A stretch of 64,000 bases of DNA from Golubevia sp. BC0850 (Eukaryota > Basidiomycota > Exobasidiomycetes > Golubeviales > Golubeviaceae): positions 62,001-126,000 of the forward strand of contig JAAVVG010000008.1 of assembly GCA_012976225.1 (NCBI GenBank), in the 5' to 3' direction. This document shows, in pieces, positions 35,229 to 47,567 of this stretch. Every line of letters starts with the position of its first letter. Position 1 is the first letter of the stretch. A model generated the notes under the pieces. The model was not told where the DNA came from, searched no databases, and was given only the letters and a program-made list of their open reading frames with translations. The translations under genes and the position numbers were made by a program.

Positions 35229-35715
35229 TCAAACTATGAACTTTGCAGTAGTTGGAGTGGAGGTGGTACTTGAGCGAGCTGAAGTAGCGTGGTCAAAGAC
35301 AGAAAGAAGAGTCAGCAGAGTTTGGCGAAAGACAAGCCGCAGTGAGAGAGAGAGTCCACTCACCTATGGTAGTTTGGTTCTCTTCCCAAAACCAAAATCC
35401 AAGGTGATACGTAGATATGAGGTGACTGAATTGGCGAGAGAAGTCGTAACCTCGAAACTCGAATAAAGGGTCTTCGCTTTTTTTGATTGCTTCTTTGTTC
35501 TTCTCGACGTCTTCTTCAGTTTGAACGATAGCGCTAAAGATTGCTTCTGCTGCGATTGAAAGGTAGAATGGTGTTGAGTGTAGAACGAGGTGACCTTTAG
35601 AAAGGAGGAATTCATCATCATTTATTTTAGCTCGACCTCGAGGATTTCGACTAATTCTCTCCCACGTGGTGAAGTGGCGATGATCCGATTCTCCTTTCCA
35701 TCCGGACTTCCCCAT
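35229..35715 (-). CDS. Hypothetical 133-aa protein
   Basis: Exons 35715-35364 and 35278-35229. The open segment includes FYLSIAAEAIFSAIVQTEEDVEKNKEAIKK and GYDFSRQFSHLISTYHLGFWFWEE. No family recognised. It starts 540 bp upstream of the F-box gene on the same strand, and its stop is only 53 bp before that gene's ATG, so it could instead be a misread upstream part of that locus. The donor (GTGAGT) and acceptor (CTTCAG) are good. Confidence 0.4.
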
Positions 35716-36997
35716 TCTAGGAGATCTTAGAAACAGAGAGAGGAGAAAACCAACAGACTCTACTCCAACATTTAAGCGATTCACTTTGCTCGAAGCATTT
35801 CACAAAGGAATCAAGTGAAAGCGAGGCAGATAATCTTGGAGGGTTGTCTTTGTGGGTTCTTGTTGTCTCTCGAATGATTGAGTGCTTCGGTGGTCTGGCG
35901 ATTGGCTAAAAGACCTTTTGTTGGTTGGCGGTGGCAGATGGGAAAAGAGAAAGTAAGCTCAAAGATCGGTCGTCACCGCGTCACCTTTCGAGGAGTCTGG
36001 AGAGCGCGCGAGCTGGAAGACAAAACCAACAGGACCAAAGGCAGCCTGGCTCGGAGGTGAAACGTTGACCAGTTCAAAATCCGTGGAGGCTTGGAAAGCA
36101 GTTGCAAGATGGCATGGAACGGAATGGTGTTTGGATGCGAGGCACGCGCTTTGACTTCGATTCCAAATATCCAACACAGATAGCACATTTGAGAGAGACC
36201 AGTGAGAGCAGCTTATCTTCTGACATCCAAAACTCCAGATGAGAAGGCATTCCTAAACTGTCTCTGGGAGAGTCGGAAGGGTCAAGAGCTCTTCAGCATC
36301 GCTTTTCGGCGGTGGCAAAATGCACATTTTGTCGACTCTATTTTCGAATTGCTTTCTTTGGGCTCTCAACTCATTTTACACTTTTCATCAGGAAAGGAGG
36401 TTGTAAAAGCTCATGAAGCTATCAGAAGTGATATAAGCTGGTTCACTCGAAGAGATGTGGGGTCATTCAGAGGCGAAATTCAGGAAGGAAGGATCAGAAG
36501 GAAGAGAGACGAGCTATATGGGTCCGATGGTATATCCATCATCCAATGGTAATCGAAAGAATGTGGTTAGAGACGAAACCATCAATGCATGAAGGGGTGA
36601 GCTGAGGGAAATTCACACCGGAAGTAGCAGTAACGGGCTCGGGCTCTGGATTAAAGACTGTTTGTCCTCTACATTCCTGGATCCGTAATCTCTCAGTCTT
36701 TTATAAGGCGGTTCTTACGGACGAGTCTGGCCAGCCGAGTGATGCTCAGGCTCCTCTTTCGGTCATATCATGATATGATGTCCGCAGTGTGTGCCGTACA
36801 GCAAAGATTCGAACGTATATAAGTCTTCCCTCAGAACTCTTTTCGAGTCCTTCTTCATAATGTCGTTCGATTGGATGTCCTTCTCAAAGAAGAGATCTTT
36901 GGACCACAATCGATCTCTGATTGTCGCGCGCTGAAGCTCTGAGATCTGAGAGGTCTTCTCCTCCAACTTGCACTCCTTTCAACCCCACTCTTCAGAC
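35716..36997. other. Region with one orphan ORF
   Basis: A plus-strand open frame of 116 codons at 36202-36552 (DEKAFLNCLWESRKGQELF..., SIFELLSLGSQLILHF) lacks an ATG at its start and is closed upstream by TGA. It may be one exon of an unrecognised gene or a relic. The rest is non-coding, including the J-protein promoter. Confidence 0.4.
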
Positions 36998-38692
36998 ATG
37001 ACAACTCTTGCATTATTCCGAAATACGACATCTATACCGATACACTTGCACAAACAGGCTTTGATTTCACCTTCTTCAACTCTAATCCAAGATTCAAATG
37101 CAACTTCTAATCCAAGTCAATCCTCAACTCCAATCTCTTACTCAACTCGCTCTTTCACCTCAACCAGTAGTTTCATACCTCGAAAGAGTTCGAGAGCTGC
37201 ATCCCAAAGCGGCAAAAGACTTGGGAATGAACGACGAGGTAAAAGAAGTTTCCATTCAACAGGTTCTCACAATCAAGATTTCTACAAAATCTTAGGTGTA
37301 AACAAGAAGGCTGATCAAAGAGAAATCAAAGCTCAATTTTACAAAGTGAGTCGAGTTTTCCTTCAAAGGAGGGAGAAAGGGAATCAAGGAGATCGATAGA
37401 GATGAAGAGCAAGGAGCTGTCCTACTGACCTAATCATGCTGCTTGCTGCTTTCATCCTTTACTTGCCATTTGCTACCTCAATGAATCCCTCCGTCAATTC
37501 TTGATTCATTCATATCAGCTTTCAAAACAATTTCACCCGGATGCAAACGCTTCCAAGGCGGAGGAGAATATAGAAACTTACAAGAAAAAGTTCCAGGAAG
37601 TCAGTGAGGCTTATGCTACTTTGGGAAGTGAGAAATCGAGGTGAGTAGGTCGAATCATCCAAGTTCAGATCTTGTAGTTCTAAGTCAGAGCTGGGACAAA
37701 AGCTAGAGAGAGGGCGTGAGAGGTTGACTTCTGAGATGTGGAGATGGTCAAGCAAGAGAAGAGGTGGAATGTTTCTGAAGCTACTTCGGAGCTTGGAGGT
37801 GTACTATGCTGTCTCTAAAGACATTCCAAAGCGATTTTGGAGTCGGGAAAGGCGAGAAAGGAACTAGAGTTCGGGAGAGAACTCTTATCGGAGGAGGGAG
37901 GCAAAGGCAAACTCAAAACAAGAGACAAGATCTCCTTATCTTTATCGAAATCCATTTCCCGCTTCTTATGCTGATCTTGCAGTGAAGAGAAGTAGATGGG
38001 CAGGCTCGTCGAGACCCCAGCTTTGGGTACCTTCTCTTACTTATCTCTCTTTCCCTTACCCTTCTTCCGCTTTGATTTCCAGGCGAGAATACGATCTTCG
38101 ACAATCCTCCTACACAAGTTCTGGCTCTCAGTCTTCAGGTCCAAACTATGCCTACCACTACGATTCAACTTCCAACGCGTCTCGTCGAGCAAGAGCCACC
38201 TACGCCTGGGAATATCAAAAGAAAAGATCTGATTCTCCTCGAGCCAGAAGAGCTGGTTACCATAAAGACACAACTACTTCATCTTTCGGATCAGGTTTAG
38301 GAGCCGGTTCAAGACCCAATGCTGGATCTGCAGCTGATATCTTTTCGAAATTAGCTGAAAGAGAAAGAAAGAAAGAAGAAGCTTTGAATCAAAGAGCTGC
38401 TAATAATGGTTCCGCTGGATCGTACTATGCTGGAATGAATGGTGGGAATGTCTTCGATCAAAGAAGGAAAATGAAGGAAGAGAATCAAGACCAAAATGAT
38501 AGTAGTCCGATTTTTAGGTTTTTACAGGTTTCTAGTGTGTTTTTGGGAGTGCTTTGGATTGGTGGAAAAGTTGGTGGGAAGAATGAAAATGGTGGTAGGA
38601 GGGTAGTTAGGAATCAAGAATTGGTCAAACTGGATCGGAAAGGGAAGGGAAGGGAGAGCCTGAAGCTCGAGGTCGAAATCGAGTCGAGGTAG
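36998..38692 (+). CDS. Mitochondrial-type J-domain protein
   Basis: Hsp70 co-chaperone. Exons 36998-37345, 37519-37640 and 38083-38692 give 359 aa. The N-terminus (about 95 residues) is rich in S/T/R with few acids and looks like a mitochondrial presequence, ending near RRGKRSFHST. The J domain spans residues 97-165: DFYKILGVNKKADQREIK, then the HPD motif in QFHPDANAS, then EVSEAYATLG and RREYD. There is no G/F or zinc-finger region. A single hydrophobic segment near residue 305 (LQVSSVFLGVLWIGG) suggests a membrane-bound type such as DNAJC30-like proteins. The third exon is preceded by a 442-bp intron. Confidence 0.85.
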
Positions 38693-39314
38693 AATTGCGC
38701 CTCTCGAAATACAGTTGGAACTGGACGCAAGTTCTGGAAAAGGTCTCGAACCTGAATTTATCTCAAAAGAAGACTGCTCTACCCCACAAGCAACCTCAAA
38801 TCAAACAGAAGCCTCTCGTCTTGCCCATCTAAACAAGCTAGATTTTCCCTCCCCCTTCCCTCCCTTTTATCTTCCCTTCTGTTCTTTTTCAAATCCCTTT
38901 TCTTCATCGATCTCTGTCGCATCAATCATAGCACCTTCAAACATCTGTACTCTATAAGCATCCCTTCATCTCTAGAAAGAGCTCACACAAGAACCTTTTT
39001 TCCAATCCGAATGGCCAGCGTGTCTCCTACCAGTACGTTTTTAAAAGGTTGATCGAAAAGCATTTCGAAGCACCGAAGCATTTATTAGCAGAAAAAAGAA
39101 ACGACAGAGATATCGAGATGGAAACGGAAAGTGACAAATTGCAAAAAAAGCCTTGGCAACGTGACACGTTCTAAATGTTGTTCAAATTAACATGTTCTAG
39201 AAGGTTGATTTTCTTCTCCTTTCTTCTTCCTCTTGGAGTTGGTTTTCATCATTTGAGGGTCTTCTTACAGTTCTCTTCTTCTCCCACTTTCTATTCTTTA
39301 TCCTTCCTCCCCCT
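38693..39314. other. Convergent 3' flanks
   Basis: About 620 bp between the J-protein and the acyltransferase; AT-rich near 39000-39200. No gene seen. Confidence 0.5.
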
Positions 39315-41426
39315 TTAAAGCTCCTTCTTGTCTCCCAAAAACTCCTTCTCAGCGGTGTCAATATCTGGTACGGTCATAGGAGGGGATTTTCGAACACCTC
39401 CACTTGGGCCCTCATCATTTTCAGTTCCACTAGCACTAGTCATTCCACCTTTCTTAGGAACTCTAATTTTCCCACTAGCTCTATCCAAACTTTTTCCCAA
39501 CCCCAATCTGAAAGCAGCCATTCCAATCAAAACCAACCAAACACCATAATAACCTAAAGATCTCCAAGCTTGTAAACTCAATTTGAATTCAAGTAACATG
39601 AATGGAATCACAATAAAGTTTAACGAGATTTGAACACTTGCGATACTCAAAGTTGTGTAGAAGAGTTGAGAAAAATTGTATTTCTTCAAGTTTTTAACGG
39701 ATGGGTTCGCAGTTTTCGGATCAACGAAAACGAAAGGTCTTAAATGCCTTCTCAAACTTCTTGCCAAACTTTGAGCTAAGCCACCGAATAAGAAAGTTAA
39801 ATAATAACCTGGTGCGATGCCATGCCAAAAAGCAGAAGTTAGAAAAGTGACCATTGTAGATTTGAAACCAGGTTTCCTACCAGCTTTGGCTAATCTTTTA
39901 TAAACGTTGTTTCTCAACCAAATGTTAGTGTTCATATTCCAATGATCTAATAATTCTTTCCAATTGTTTGCGAATTCGATAGAAAGGATATCGATATTCC
40001 TACATCTGTTCCAAAGAGTTTTGGTAGAAGTGACTGAAGTTGGATTTGAAGAGCCATTAGAAATCGATTTCGTCGTTTGAGAATCGTATCTTGAGACCAC
40101 ACCATTATATCCCAAACCTGAAGCAATACAAGCTCCATTAGTTAAAGACCAAATACCATAATACTTGGTCCTAGCGATTAAACCTGCTAATTGAGTGAAC
40201 GCGATCTTTTTGAAAAGACTCCATTCCTGAATTCCTCCTTTTGATACTGGATATACTAATCTTTCAAATCCATAACTTCCACCGAAAATTGCGAATAAAC
40301 CCATGAATGAGATTCCTACCAACAATTCGATTAGAGATGCTAGAACTCTACCAGAAGGTGGAGTTGGAAGTGAAGAACCTGCTTTTTCTTTTCCTTTAGT
40401 TGAAATGTAGAGAGACCCGTTTGACCATGCAATGTAATCTGTGAAACGAGTTGAAGGTCCAATTAAAACTCCTGGGAAGTAGAAGCTAAAAGAAAGGCAG
40501 ACACAGAGAATTAGAATCTTTCTTTCAGTTTCTGGTTGCCCCCTCGTTCTCCTTTGAAAGCCTAGCAGAGAGTTCCGAAAAAGTAGATCTTGATACTGAC
40601 CAGTAACCAAAGAATTCGATCAGACTAGGCATCTTCTCAATCCTCATTGATTTTTGTTGAGAATCACAATCTTCTTCTTTCCTCATTTGACCGTCATAGA
40701 CACTCCAAGCGAAGGAGGTCAAGTTCATAGTCAAAACCATTTGCATAGCAGTGATTTCGATGGTTGAGAGTGGAATGTTTCCTAAGGCTCGGTATAGATG
40801 GCTGAGAGAGGGTTGATCAGAAAAGTTGGGCAGGGGATTAGTGAGAGCTCTTCGAAGGTCACAGCTCATCTCTCTTATCAATCATGGGAAGATTTAAATA
40901 TTTAAACAGATCCTTTGTAACTCTGGCTGGCTTTCTGACGAGAAGACAGCGAATTGTTCCTTTTACCTCTTGTCAACTTGCTCGATCCTCCACCTGTAAA
41001 GCTGTAATCCTCCGCCTACTCATGAAATTACAGTACTCACTTTCCAGTTAAATGAGCCATCTGACCCCAAAAGACGATCCAAGGCATTTTCTTACCACCA
41101 AGCTTAAACAAACAAGCAGCATAAGTCCAAGCGCAAGCTAAGATCAGTTGAAAGTAACCATGGTAGAGTTCTAAAACTCCAACTAGGAAGAAAGTTGAAA
41201 CTAAGATTGAAGTCAAATGTTTTTGAGTTGGACTTAGAGATGGTAGTGGGAAAGAAAGTGGGAATGATAAAAGTAAAAGTGAGAACAACTGAGAAAGGAG
41301 AGAAAGGGAGAGGGTTAGAAGATTGGGTGGGACAGAGAGAGGTTGGGGATCTACTTTACTTACTTTCAAATGATCGATTGGCATTTGAGTGGCATCTGCC
41401 AAAGGTTGATAAAGTGAATTCAACAT
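39315..41426 (-). CDS. MBOAT lysophospholipid acyltransferase (ALE1-like)
   Basis: Polytopic ER acyltransferase that reacylates lysophospholipids in the Lands cycle. Exons 41426-41364, 41288-41041, 40801-40601 and 40485-39315 give 560 aa. MBOAT motifs are present: MPSLIEFFGYCFYFPGVLIGP, the invariant Asn region NWKELLDHWNMNTNIWLRNNVYKR, and the catalytic His in SAFWHGIAPGYYL. About ten hydrophobic segments are visible. The C-terminal 50 residues are hydrophilic and end in KEFLGDKKEL, a lysine-rich ER-type tail. Length is near the 500-620 aa of fungal homologues. Start ATG codes MLNSLYQPLADATQMP, consistent with the family. Confidence 0.93.
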
Positions 41427-41766
41427 CCTTGTACAAGTCCAAATCGATCTGGCACCAAGATTGGACTTTGATGGCGAGTTACGAGTTGGGAAGGACAAGA
41501 AACAATCTTGTAGATCTGGTTAACCTTCAAATTGTAAGCCAGCCTATTTTTAAACTCTTCTCTCAAAGACATCTCGTCCGATTCCCAATTCTCCTCAAGC
41601 ATTGTTAGAAATAGTAAAGAAGCTGGGAAAGAAAGAATCCTAGAAAAACCCTCAAGACCAAAATACAAATAAAGTCTCATCCCTCCCTCTCCTTCCATCA
41701 TCCCTTATCCTTCCCCTTCTCCTCTTCTCTTCCTCCCTCCAATCTGTCCCCTTCAATGATTCCACC

Positions 41767-43119
41767 TTAATATCCCCCAGCTCCTGGAGCGGCCTCTCCC
41801 TCTCTCCTCAAGCTCAAAAGCATTTCCCTCATTCTACTCAAATCCGTAGCACCATTCCCAGTTCTAGCAATCGTCTTGGATTGAGAGTTTTGAAGTTCAA
41901 CCAAAGAACAAACTCGAGACCAAGTGGTACCTGAAGCTAAGGATTGAGAATGTGTTGAGAGGAAGGAGGATTCCGATTCTCTGGTGGGTTGGAGAGGGAG
42001 AGGGGACAAGAGAGAAGAGTTGGGGTTTAGAGTTGGGATGAGGAAGTGAAAGACGATGATGAGGACAAGGACGAGAGTAACAAAGTAAGAGGAAGTGAGA
42101 GGGAAAAGGAAGGATGAGGGAATAGGAACGAGTGGTGGGAGAAAAAGAGAGGAAACTCTACTAACTTATTCTTCCTAATGTTCTTTTCTTTTCCCTCATT
42201 ATATTCTCTATAAAACCTATCTATATCTTCTTCTGCTTTTGAGATGGCTTCTCCCTTCTTACGTTCAGCAGTAGCATCTCTAGTAGCAATGTTATCAGCT
42301 TGTTTCTCTCTCCATTCTCTAATCGCTGGTGGATCAGATTCGTTTGAAGACGGATTTAAGGAATAAGAAAAGGAAGTGGTTGGTAATCCATTGCTTGAAT
42401 TGCCGTTTTGTCCTGGAATTGGAGTTGAAGGTTGTTGAAACATTGAGGATTGAACTGGTGGTGCCATGTAGGAGGTCTAGATTTGGAGATGGGAATGGGA
42501 GGGAATGGGTTAGATAGAGGAAGGGGAGGGTTAGGCTGGGTCTTTGGCTATGAATTTAAGATTGGACAATGAATCTAATTCCTATTGATAGCGATATCAT
42601 CTATCTTCACGGAACGTCGACTAATTTCTCTATCCACCCAATCCACCTTCGTCCTACTCTATCACCAAATCCCCTAACTCCCCTCTCCCTTCCCAACTCA
42701 CTCACCGATTGATTGTTTCCCATACTCTTTCCCATATCCATTTCTTCTTCCTCATCATCCAATTGAGGGAACTTATTCTCAAATTGACTAGAACTTTCAT
42801 CCTTCTTCTGAACCACGGGAGCAGCAGCAGCAGCTGGAGCTGAACCAAAACCCATATCATCATCTCCCCAACCGTCATCTGCAGTTTCTACTGCAGGAGC
42901 ATTTGAAGTTGTAGTGACAGGAGCTGAGTCTTGACCATCTAAAGAAGGGAAAGCACTTGCACTTGCAGCGAAATCCCTGTCTTCTGTAGTCGTATTGGTT
43001 GGATGAGAGAATAAATCTGAATCTCCACCTAAAGCTCCTGCTGCTGAACGTTCTCTTGCTAGGAAATCTGCGGTTGGATCTGAGGCCGTTTCGTTCGAGG
43101 TTCCAAAATCGAATGACAT
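41767..43119 (-). CDS. CLC1: Clathrin light chain
   Basis: Regulatory subunit of clathrin triskelia in endocytosis and Golgi traffic. Exons 43119-42706, 42476-42166 and 41980-41767 give 312 aa. N-terminal acidic disordered region (about 140 residues with DDGWGDDDMGF and DEEEEMDMG), then the helical heavy-chain-binding segment: ESDPPAIREWREKQADNIATRD, KAEEDIDRFYREYNEGKEKNI, and C-terminal TTWSRVCSLVELQNSQ...RMREMLLSLRREG. These match the family signature. The region between CLC1 and TRS23 is only 104 bp. Confidence 0.93.
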
Positions 43120-43223
43120 CTTGAGAAGGCTGGAAGAAGGAAGCGTGGTCGAGGTGGGAGGAGAGAGCGAACACTCACTTGCTCTAATCGCAACAACCTC
43201 AGCTCACCTCAGCTCAACTCAGC
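43120..43223. promoter_or_regulatory. Short bidirectional promoter (CLC1/TRS23)
   Basis: Only 104 bp separates the divergent start codons. It contains four near-identical CTCAGCTCA-type units (43197-43221). No TATA box. Confidence 0.5.
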
Positions 43224-43777
43224 ATGTCATCTTTATGGATCATTAATAAAGCAGGAGGATTAATCTTTCAATCTGAACATTTCAAACCCAAACCATCAAA
43301 TAGTCCAACTGAGCCATCCCCAACTCTAAGTTCCAATGAGTATTTGATTTTAGCTGGAACTCTTCATGGAATTCATGCTATCACTTCCAGATTGAATCCA
43401 ATCCCTGGATTGAATTCATCCGGAATTCAATCCATAGAAGCTGACGGTTTCATTATCAACGTTTTAATGACTGCAACTGGTATGTTTTGTGATGTTCAGT
43501 CTCCCCTCCCTTCCCTTCCCTTCCCTTCTCTCTCATCCCTTCTCTCCTTTGGAACACTCTTCTAACTTCCATTCTTCCTATTCCTTCATATTCCTCAGGT
43601 ACCAAATTCGTTCTAATCTCTCCAACAACTCATCCTAACCCAACTGGAGTCCTCTCGAAAGCATATCAAGCTTATTCAGATCAAGTCATGAAGAATCCCT
43701 TCTACACCTCTGAAATGCCGATCAGGGTCAAGAGTTTCGATGAAAGTGTGGAGAGATTGGTTCTGGGTGGGAGATAG
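43224..43777 (+). CDS. TRS23: TRAPP subunit TRS23 (TRAPPC4, sybindin family)
   Basis: Core subunit of the TRAPP tethering complexes, the Rab1/Ypt1 exchange factors. Exons 43224-43479 and 43599-43777 give 144 aa, the usual size. Recognisable parts: MSSLWIINKAGGLIFQ, LILAGTLHGIHAITSRL, then TGTKFVLIS, and the C-terminal YSDQVMKNPFYTSEMPIR with FDESVERL. The longin-like fold is complete. Confidence 0.93.
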
Positions 43778-44827
43778 AGGCGGAGTCTATGGTGAGGCAG
43801 GGGAACAAGTGGGAAGCTTGGTTGAAATAGGGAGAAGTTGACAAGAGGGCATCAAGCAAGTTGGAACTAGGGTCAGAAGCAAGTTTACAATAGAATTATG
43901 AGGGAGATAGGAATCGAGCGAAAAACTCTTAGAGTGAGAAATGGAGAGGGAGATTGCTTCGAGCTTCCCTAGCTCTTTAATAGCCAGGTGTTTAAGTGAA
44001 AAGGAAAAGGGAGATTTTGCAGAAGAGCCTAATTTGAATCCAAAGAATGAAGTTACTCGGCATTTCGGAAGACCCAAGAGGATTGACTACATAAGGTCGA
44101 GGAAACTTCTAAGGGATAGCCTCCCCTCCTATCATCGGGTTAAACAATTCTATCTAAACATTCACCTCCCTCGGCTTTGGAAAAACCCAAGTACTCTAGC
44201 TCTATTTACTGAACCGGAAATTGGAAATTCAAGCTGTGGGAGAGATGAAGAAACGGTTAGAAAGACTCAAGATTGGTTGATAATGGAAATACTGTCAACT
44301 ACAAGACGGCAAAGGATCTTTTCATGATCTTCAATCTAAGAAGGTCTCAAATACCTCGTAGATGGGGTCATCAACGTGAAGCAGAGTCTATCAATCTGGG
44401 GATGAAGGCTCTTGAAAAGGTGGCCGGAAAAATTTTCGAGGATCTTTTTGGTGTACGATACTTAGAAATTCTCAAATCCTTCGAATCGAATACTCTGGAG
44501 CAAGTTCTGTTCTTTTATCTGATTCGTCATGCAACAACGCAACAGAAAAGTTCCTTGAAAATGAAATAGTGAACCACCAATCATCGTAAGGTTGGTAAGA
44601 AGTGATTTGTCGCTTTGCACTCAAAGTGAATGATGAAAAGAAAGAAAACGTTGCAGATCATTTATTGCTTGAGTTTGGGTTTGTTGTACAAATAAAGGAT
44701 TTTGGAGAGCTCTAGAATTTGAATGCGAGGGATGGTAATTAATATGCTTCAATAACACGAATGATATGTAGATGAGAGAACGAGAAAAGCACTTGAAAAG
44801 ATGAGAATGAGAAAAACCAAAAGACCT
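43778..44827. other. Region with a broken ORF pair
   Basis: A plus-strand ORF of 128 codons at 43941-44327 and another of about 98 codons at 44273-44569 overlap in different frames (HLPRLWKNPSTLALFTEP...; then FEDLFGVRYLEILKSFE). A stop precedes the second in its own frame. They may be two halves of one frameshifted gene or unrelated. No family recognised. Confidence 0.35.
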
Positions 44828-46901
44828 TTAGTCTTTGATAGACATGTTTGACCTCTGTCTGATCCTTATTCCATATCTATTGAATATGAATGGAACAGGA
44901 GTTACCAGAAGAGAGAAAAGCGCCAAGATAGAACAAGCCCATCCAGGACCTAGATTCTGAAAGAATTGAGTTGAAAACAATGGAAAAGCGAAGGCGAAGA
45001 GAGATCTTGAAATTGCAAGGGCTGCTAATGCTGAAGCTGCGAATGGGAGATAAACCTCTACTGTATAGGTTGCTAGAGAAGTGAAACCTAGAATTAGTCC
45101 ACTTCCTATTGGGACTGAGAGAAGGGGTGAAGAGGATCGGAGATCAGTCAAGAGTCCCAAATCACAATGTTTAGGACTTGGAAAACTCACTAGTTCCTAA
45201 AATTGGGACTATGAAATGGATGGATTCTCTACTAGTCCAACCAAACCATAAAAACCCTACAACATAACAAGGGGCGCTTAGAATGGTAGAATTCAGCCTT
45301 TGTTCTGGAACTGGGACACCAGCTTCTTTTCTAGCTTTCAAATAGACGTTATTATAATGTCCTAAAATTGGGATGGTTAAAAAAATCCCAACTACCAAAC
45401 CTAAGAACGACAAACCAATTTCTAATCCATTGAAACCATAGATACCACCAAAAACGACTGGATAAGCTTCGAAGAAAATGAAAAGAGTTGAATAACAGAA
45501 AGAAGACCAGAGTGCTGCGTACATCACTGGTGCTTCGGTGAAGAGTAATCTTAATGGTCGCAGCATGTGAACTTGGAGGATCTGTTTGATGATTTTGGTT
45601 TCCAGTTTCGGTAAGGTGAGTTTTTCTGAGAAGGAGGTTGTGACTTGAGATTGACGTTTTCTAGAGAGAAGAACTGGTGCGTAGGTTTCTTTTTGAAAGA
45701 TGAGGACTGTTAAAAAGAGAGTTCCGGCCCTGATTAAGGGTGAAGAGAGAGCGTTTTGGGTGAGTGGGGAGAAGGATAAGGACGATAAGACTTCGTCGAC
45801 ACTCACATCGCACAGTTCAGCCAATAGATTTCGCGCCAAAATCCAACATCAGCCATAGCGCCACCAGCAATTGGACCTTTTAAAGTTGCCAAAATAAGAG
45901 GAGAGAGTAGGGGAAAGAAGGAAAAGAAAGAAGGTTGAGTTGAACGTTGAATCGCCCCCGCCCACCCCCCGGCGGGGTTGTCGTTTGAGCCACCTGGTTC
46001 TACGGTCACTCACTCACCCAAAGCTGGCGAAAGGAAGGCTGTGATAGCATAGGTCGTCATAGGCCATAGTCTATCTTTCGGTTCGAACATGTCTGAAATG
46101 TTGGCTCCTGAGTTTGACAGAGGTGCGGCAGCAGCCAGACCGACGAGACTGCGCGAAGGCAAGAAAAAAGGGGTGAAATGTTGTCAGCTAAGAGGTTCCG
46201 TCATGATCTGCATCTCAAACCTCTTGCTTGTTACTGAGCACTACTCACAATCTTAGAATTAACAGGCCAGGGAAGTTTGGAACCAGAGCACATGCCATGT
46301 GAAAGCAGGTTTGAAGAAACAAACTCGTGAGGTTCACAAACTTTCGACCTCTCGCCTCAGAGAGCGGAGCCCAGATTGTGGCCCCGAAGACGTATCTGTT
46401 CAGATCGACATTGTTTGAGCAAGATCAGAGCGAGAGACATCAGTATTCGGAACTTCATCTCGCGCTTTCAGGTGGAGAAAAAGAGGGTGATACTCACGCT
46501 AGAATGAAGAGGGAAAGCACCAGAGTAGCAACGACATGATTGATTCCAAACACTTCTTGATAAATCATCGAAGCTGAATTGGCAGAACTACTTGCAAAAG
46601 AAGCTGTGAAGAAGATAGCTCCAGCCAAAGAGGTCTGAATCCATTTGGTTCGAGAAGGCCAGTTGAGAGGAGATTCTTCAGCCTCTAGCTTCGTGGGATC
46701 CCAGTTGGGTTGACTGCTTTTGTTTGAAGAGATGAAATTTTTCTTTTCTTGATTTGGATTAGTTGATTCGTCGAATGTAGGTGTGTTGACTCTTGTGTGG
46801 TCTTGAGATGATGTGGAGGAGTGTGCAGTTTCGAAACTCTGACGCTTTCTTCCTTCTTCCAACTGAGAAGGTGATTGTTTTGAAGTAGGTTGGTCAGTCA
46901 T
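44828..46901 (-). CDS. MFS transporter, DHA1 drug/polyamine type
   Basis: Proton antiporter of the major facilitator superfamily, probably plasma-membrane, exporting drugs or polyamines. Exons 46901-46498, 46395-46249, 46148-46018, 45876-45807, 45729-45191 and 45114-44828 give 525 aa. Cytosolic N-terminus of about 85 residues ends in ESPLNWPSRTKW, the usual entry to TM1 in this group. Motif A appears as PLSEARGRKF, and motif C-like GPIAGGAMAD follows after TM4-5. The central loop (LPKLETKIIKQILQVHMLRPLRLLFTEAP) is typical of DHA1. C-terminus ends in RYGIRIRQRS. Exon 5 starts at an acceptor TTAATCAG that restores the frame. Confidence 0.9.
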
Positions 46902-47567
46902 TGAAGAATGAGATGTTAGAGAGGAGGGAATGGAAAAAAGAAAGGAGAAAATTTTTCATCGCGAGAAGATTTTGATATCAAAATTGTCAGTAGACTTACA
47001 AGAAGCGAAGGAGTCTAGGAGAGTTTTTTTTTCGGTTTGATTGGCATACAGATAAAAAGATCGATGACGTAGGTTGCTATTCTTAAGTCGTTCGGGTTTA
47101 TCTCGAATTTCAACGTCCCGCTTTTCTCCTTCTCGTGTATCATCCCTTTTTCTATGGACCAACTCTCTTTCCCCCTTCCAACCCACAACCTACTATTACT
47201 TACTCTGCACATCTACTCCTAGATCTCCAAAGACACACTGACCAGCAGACCATCACCATTTCGCGCCTCTTCTCCACCCTCATGCACGTGAAAACCAACC
47301 TTGAGTTTATTTGCCACCTACGTCCTACCTACCTTCCTCACCTCAAGCTCAAATTCCCACTTCCACGTAATTTCTGGCTGTGCAATTGTCCTTGTGATTC
47401 ATATGTAAAAGCCTGAAGCACTGCACTCCGTGCGTCTACGCACGAAGCAAGAACGGAAGGAAGTACCGAGGCAACTCGGGAGTTACTCGCTGCTACTCGT
47501 ACTCGGTATCATTCGAAAAGTATAAAGGTCTCTCCCTCCCCACAACTTGTTTCCTCCTTGGCAAACA
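46902..47567. other. Divergent promoter region, MFS / P450-2
   Basis: 666 bp. A TATA box for the P450 lies at 47521. No ORF with recognisable content. Confidence 0.5.
47521..47527 (+). promoter_or_regulatory. TATA box of second P450 gene
   Basis: TATAAAG 41 bp before the codon block that starts at 47568. Confidence 0.5.
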
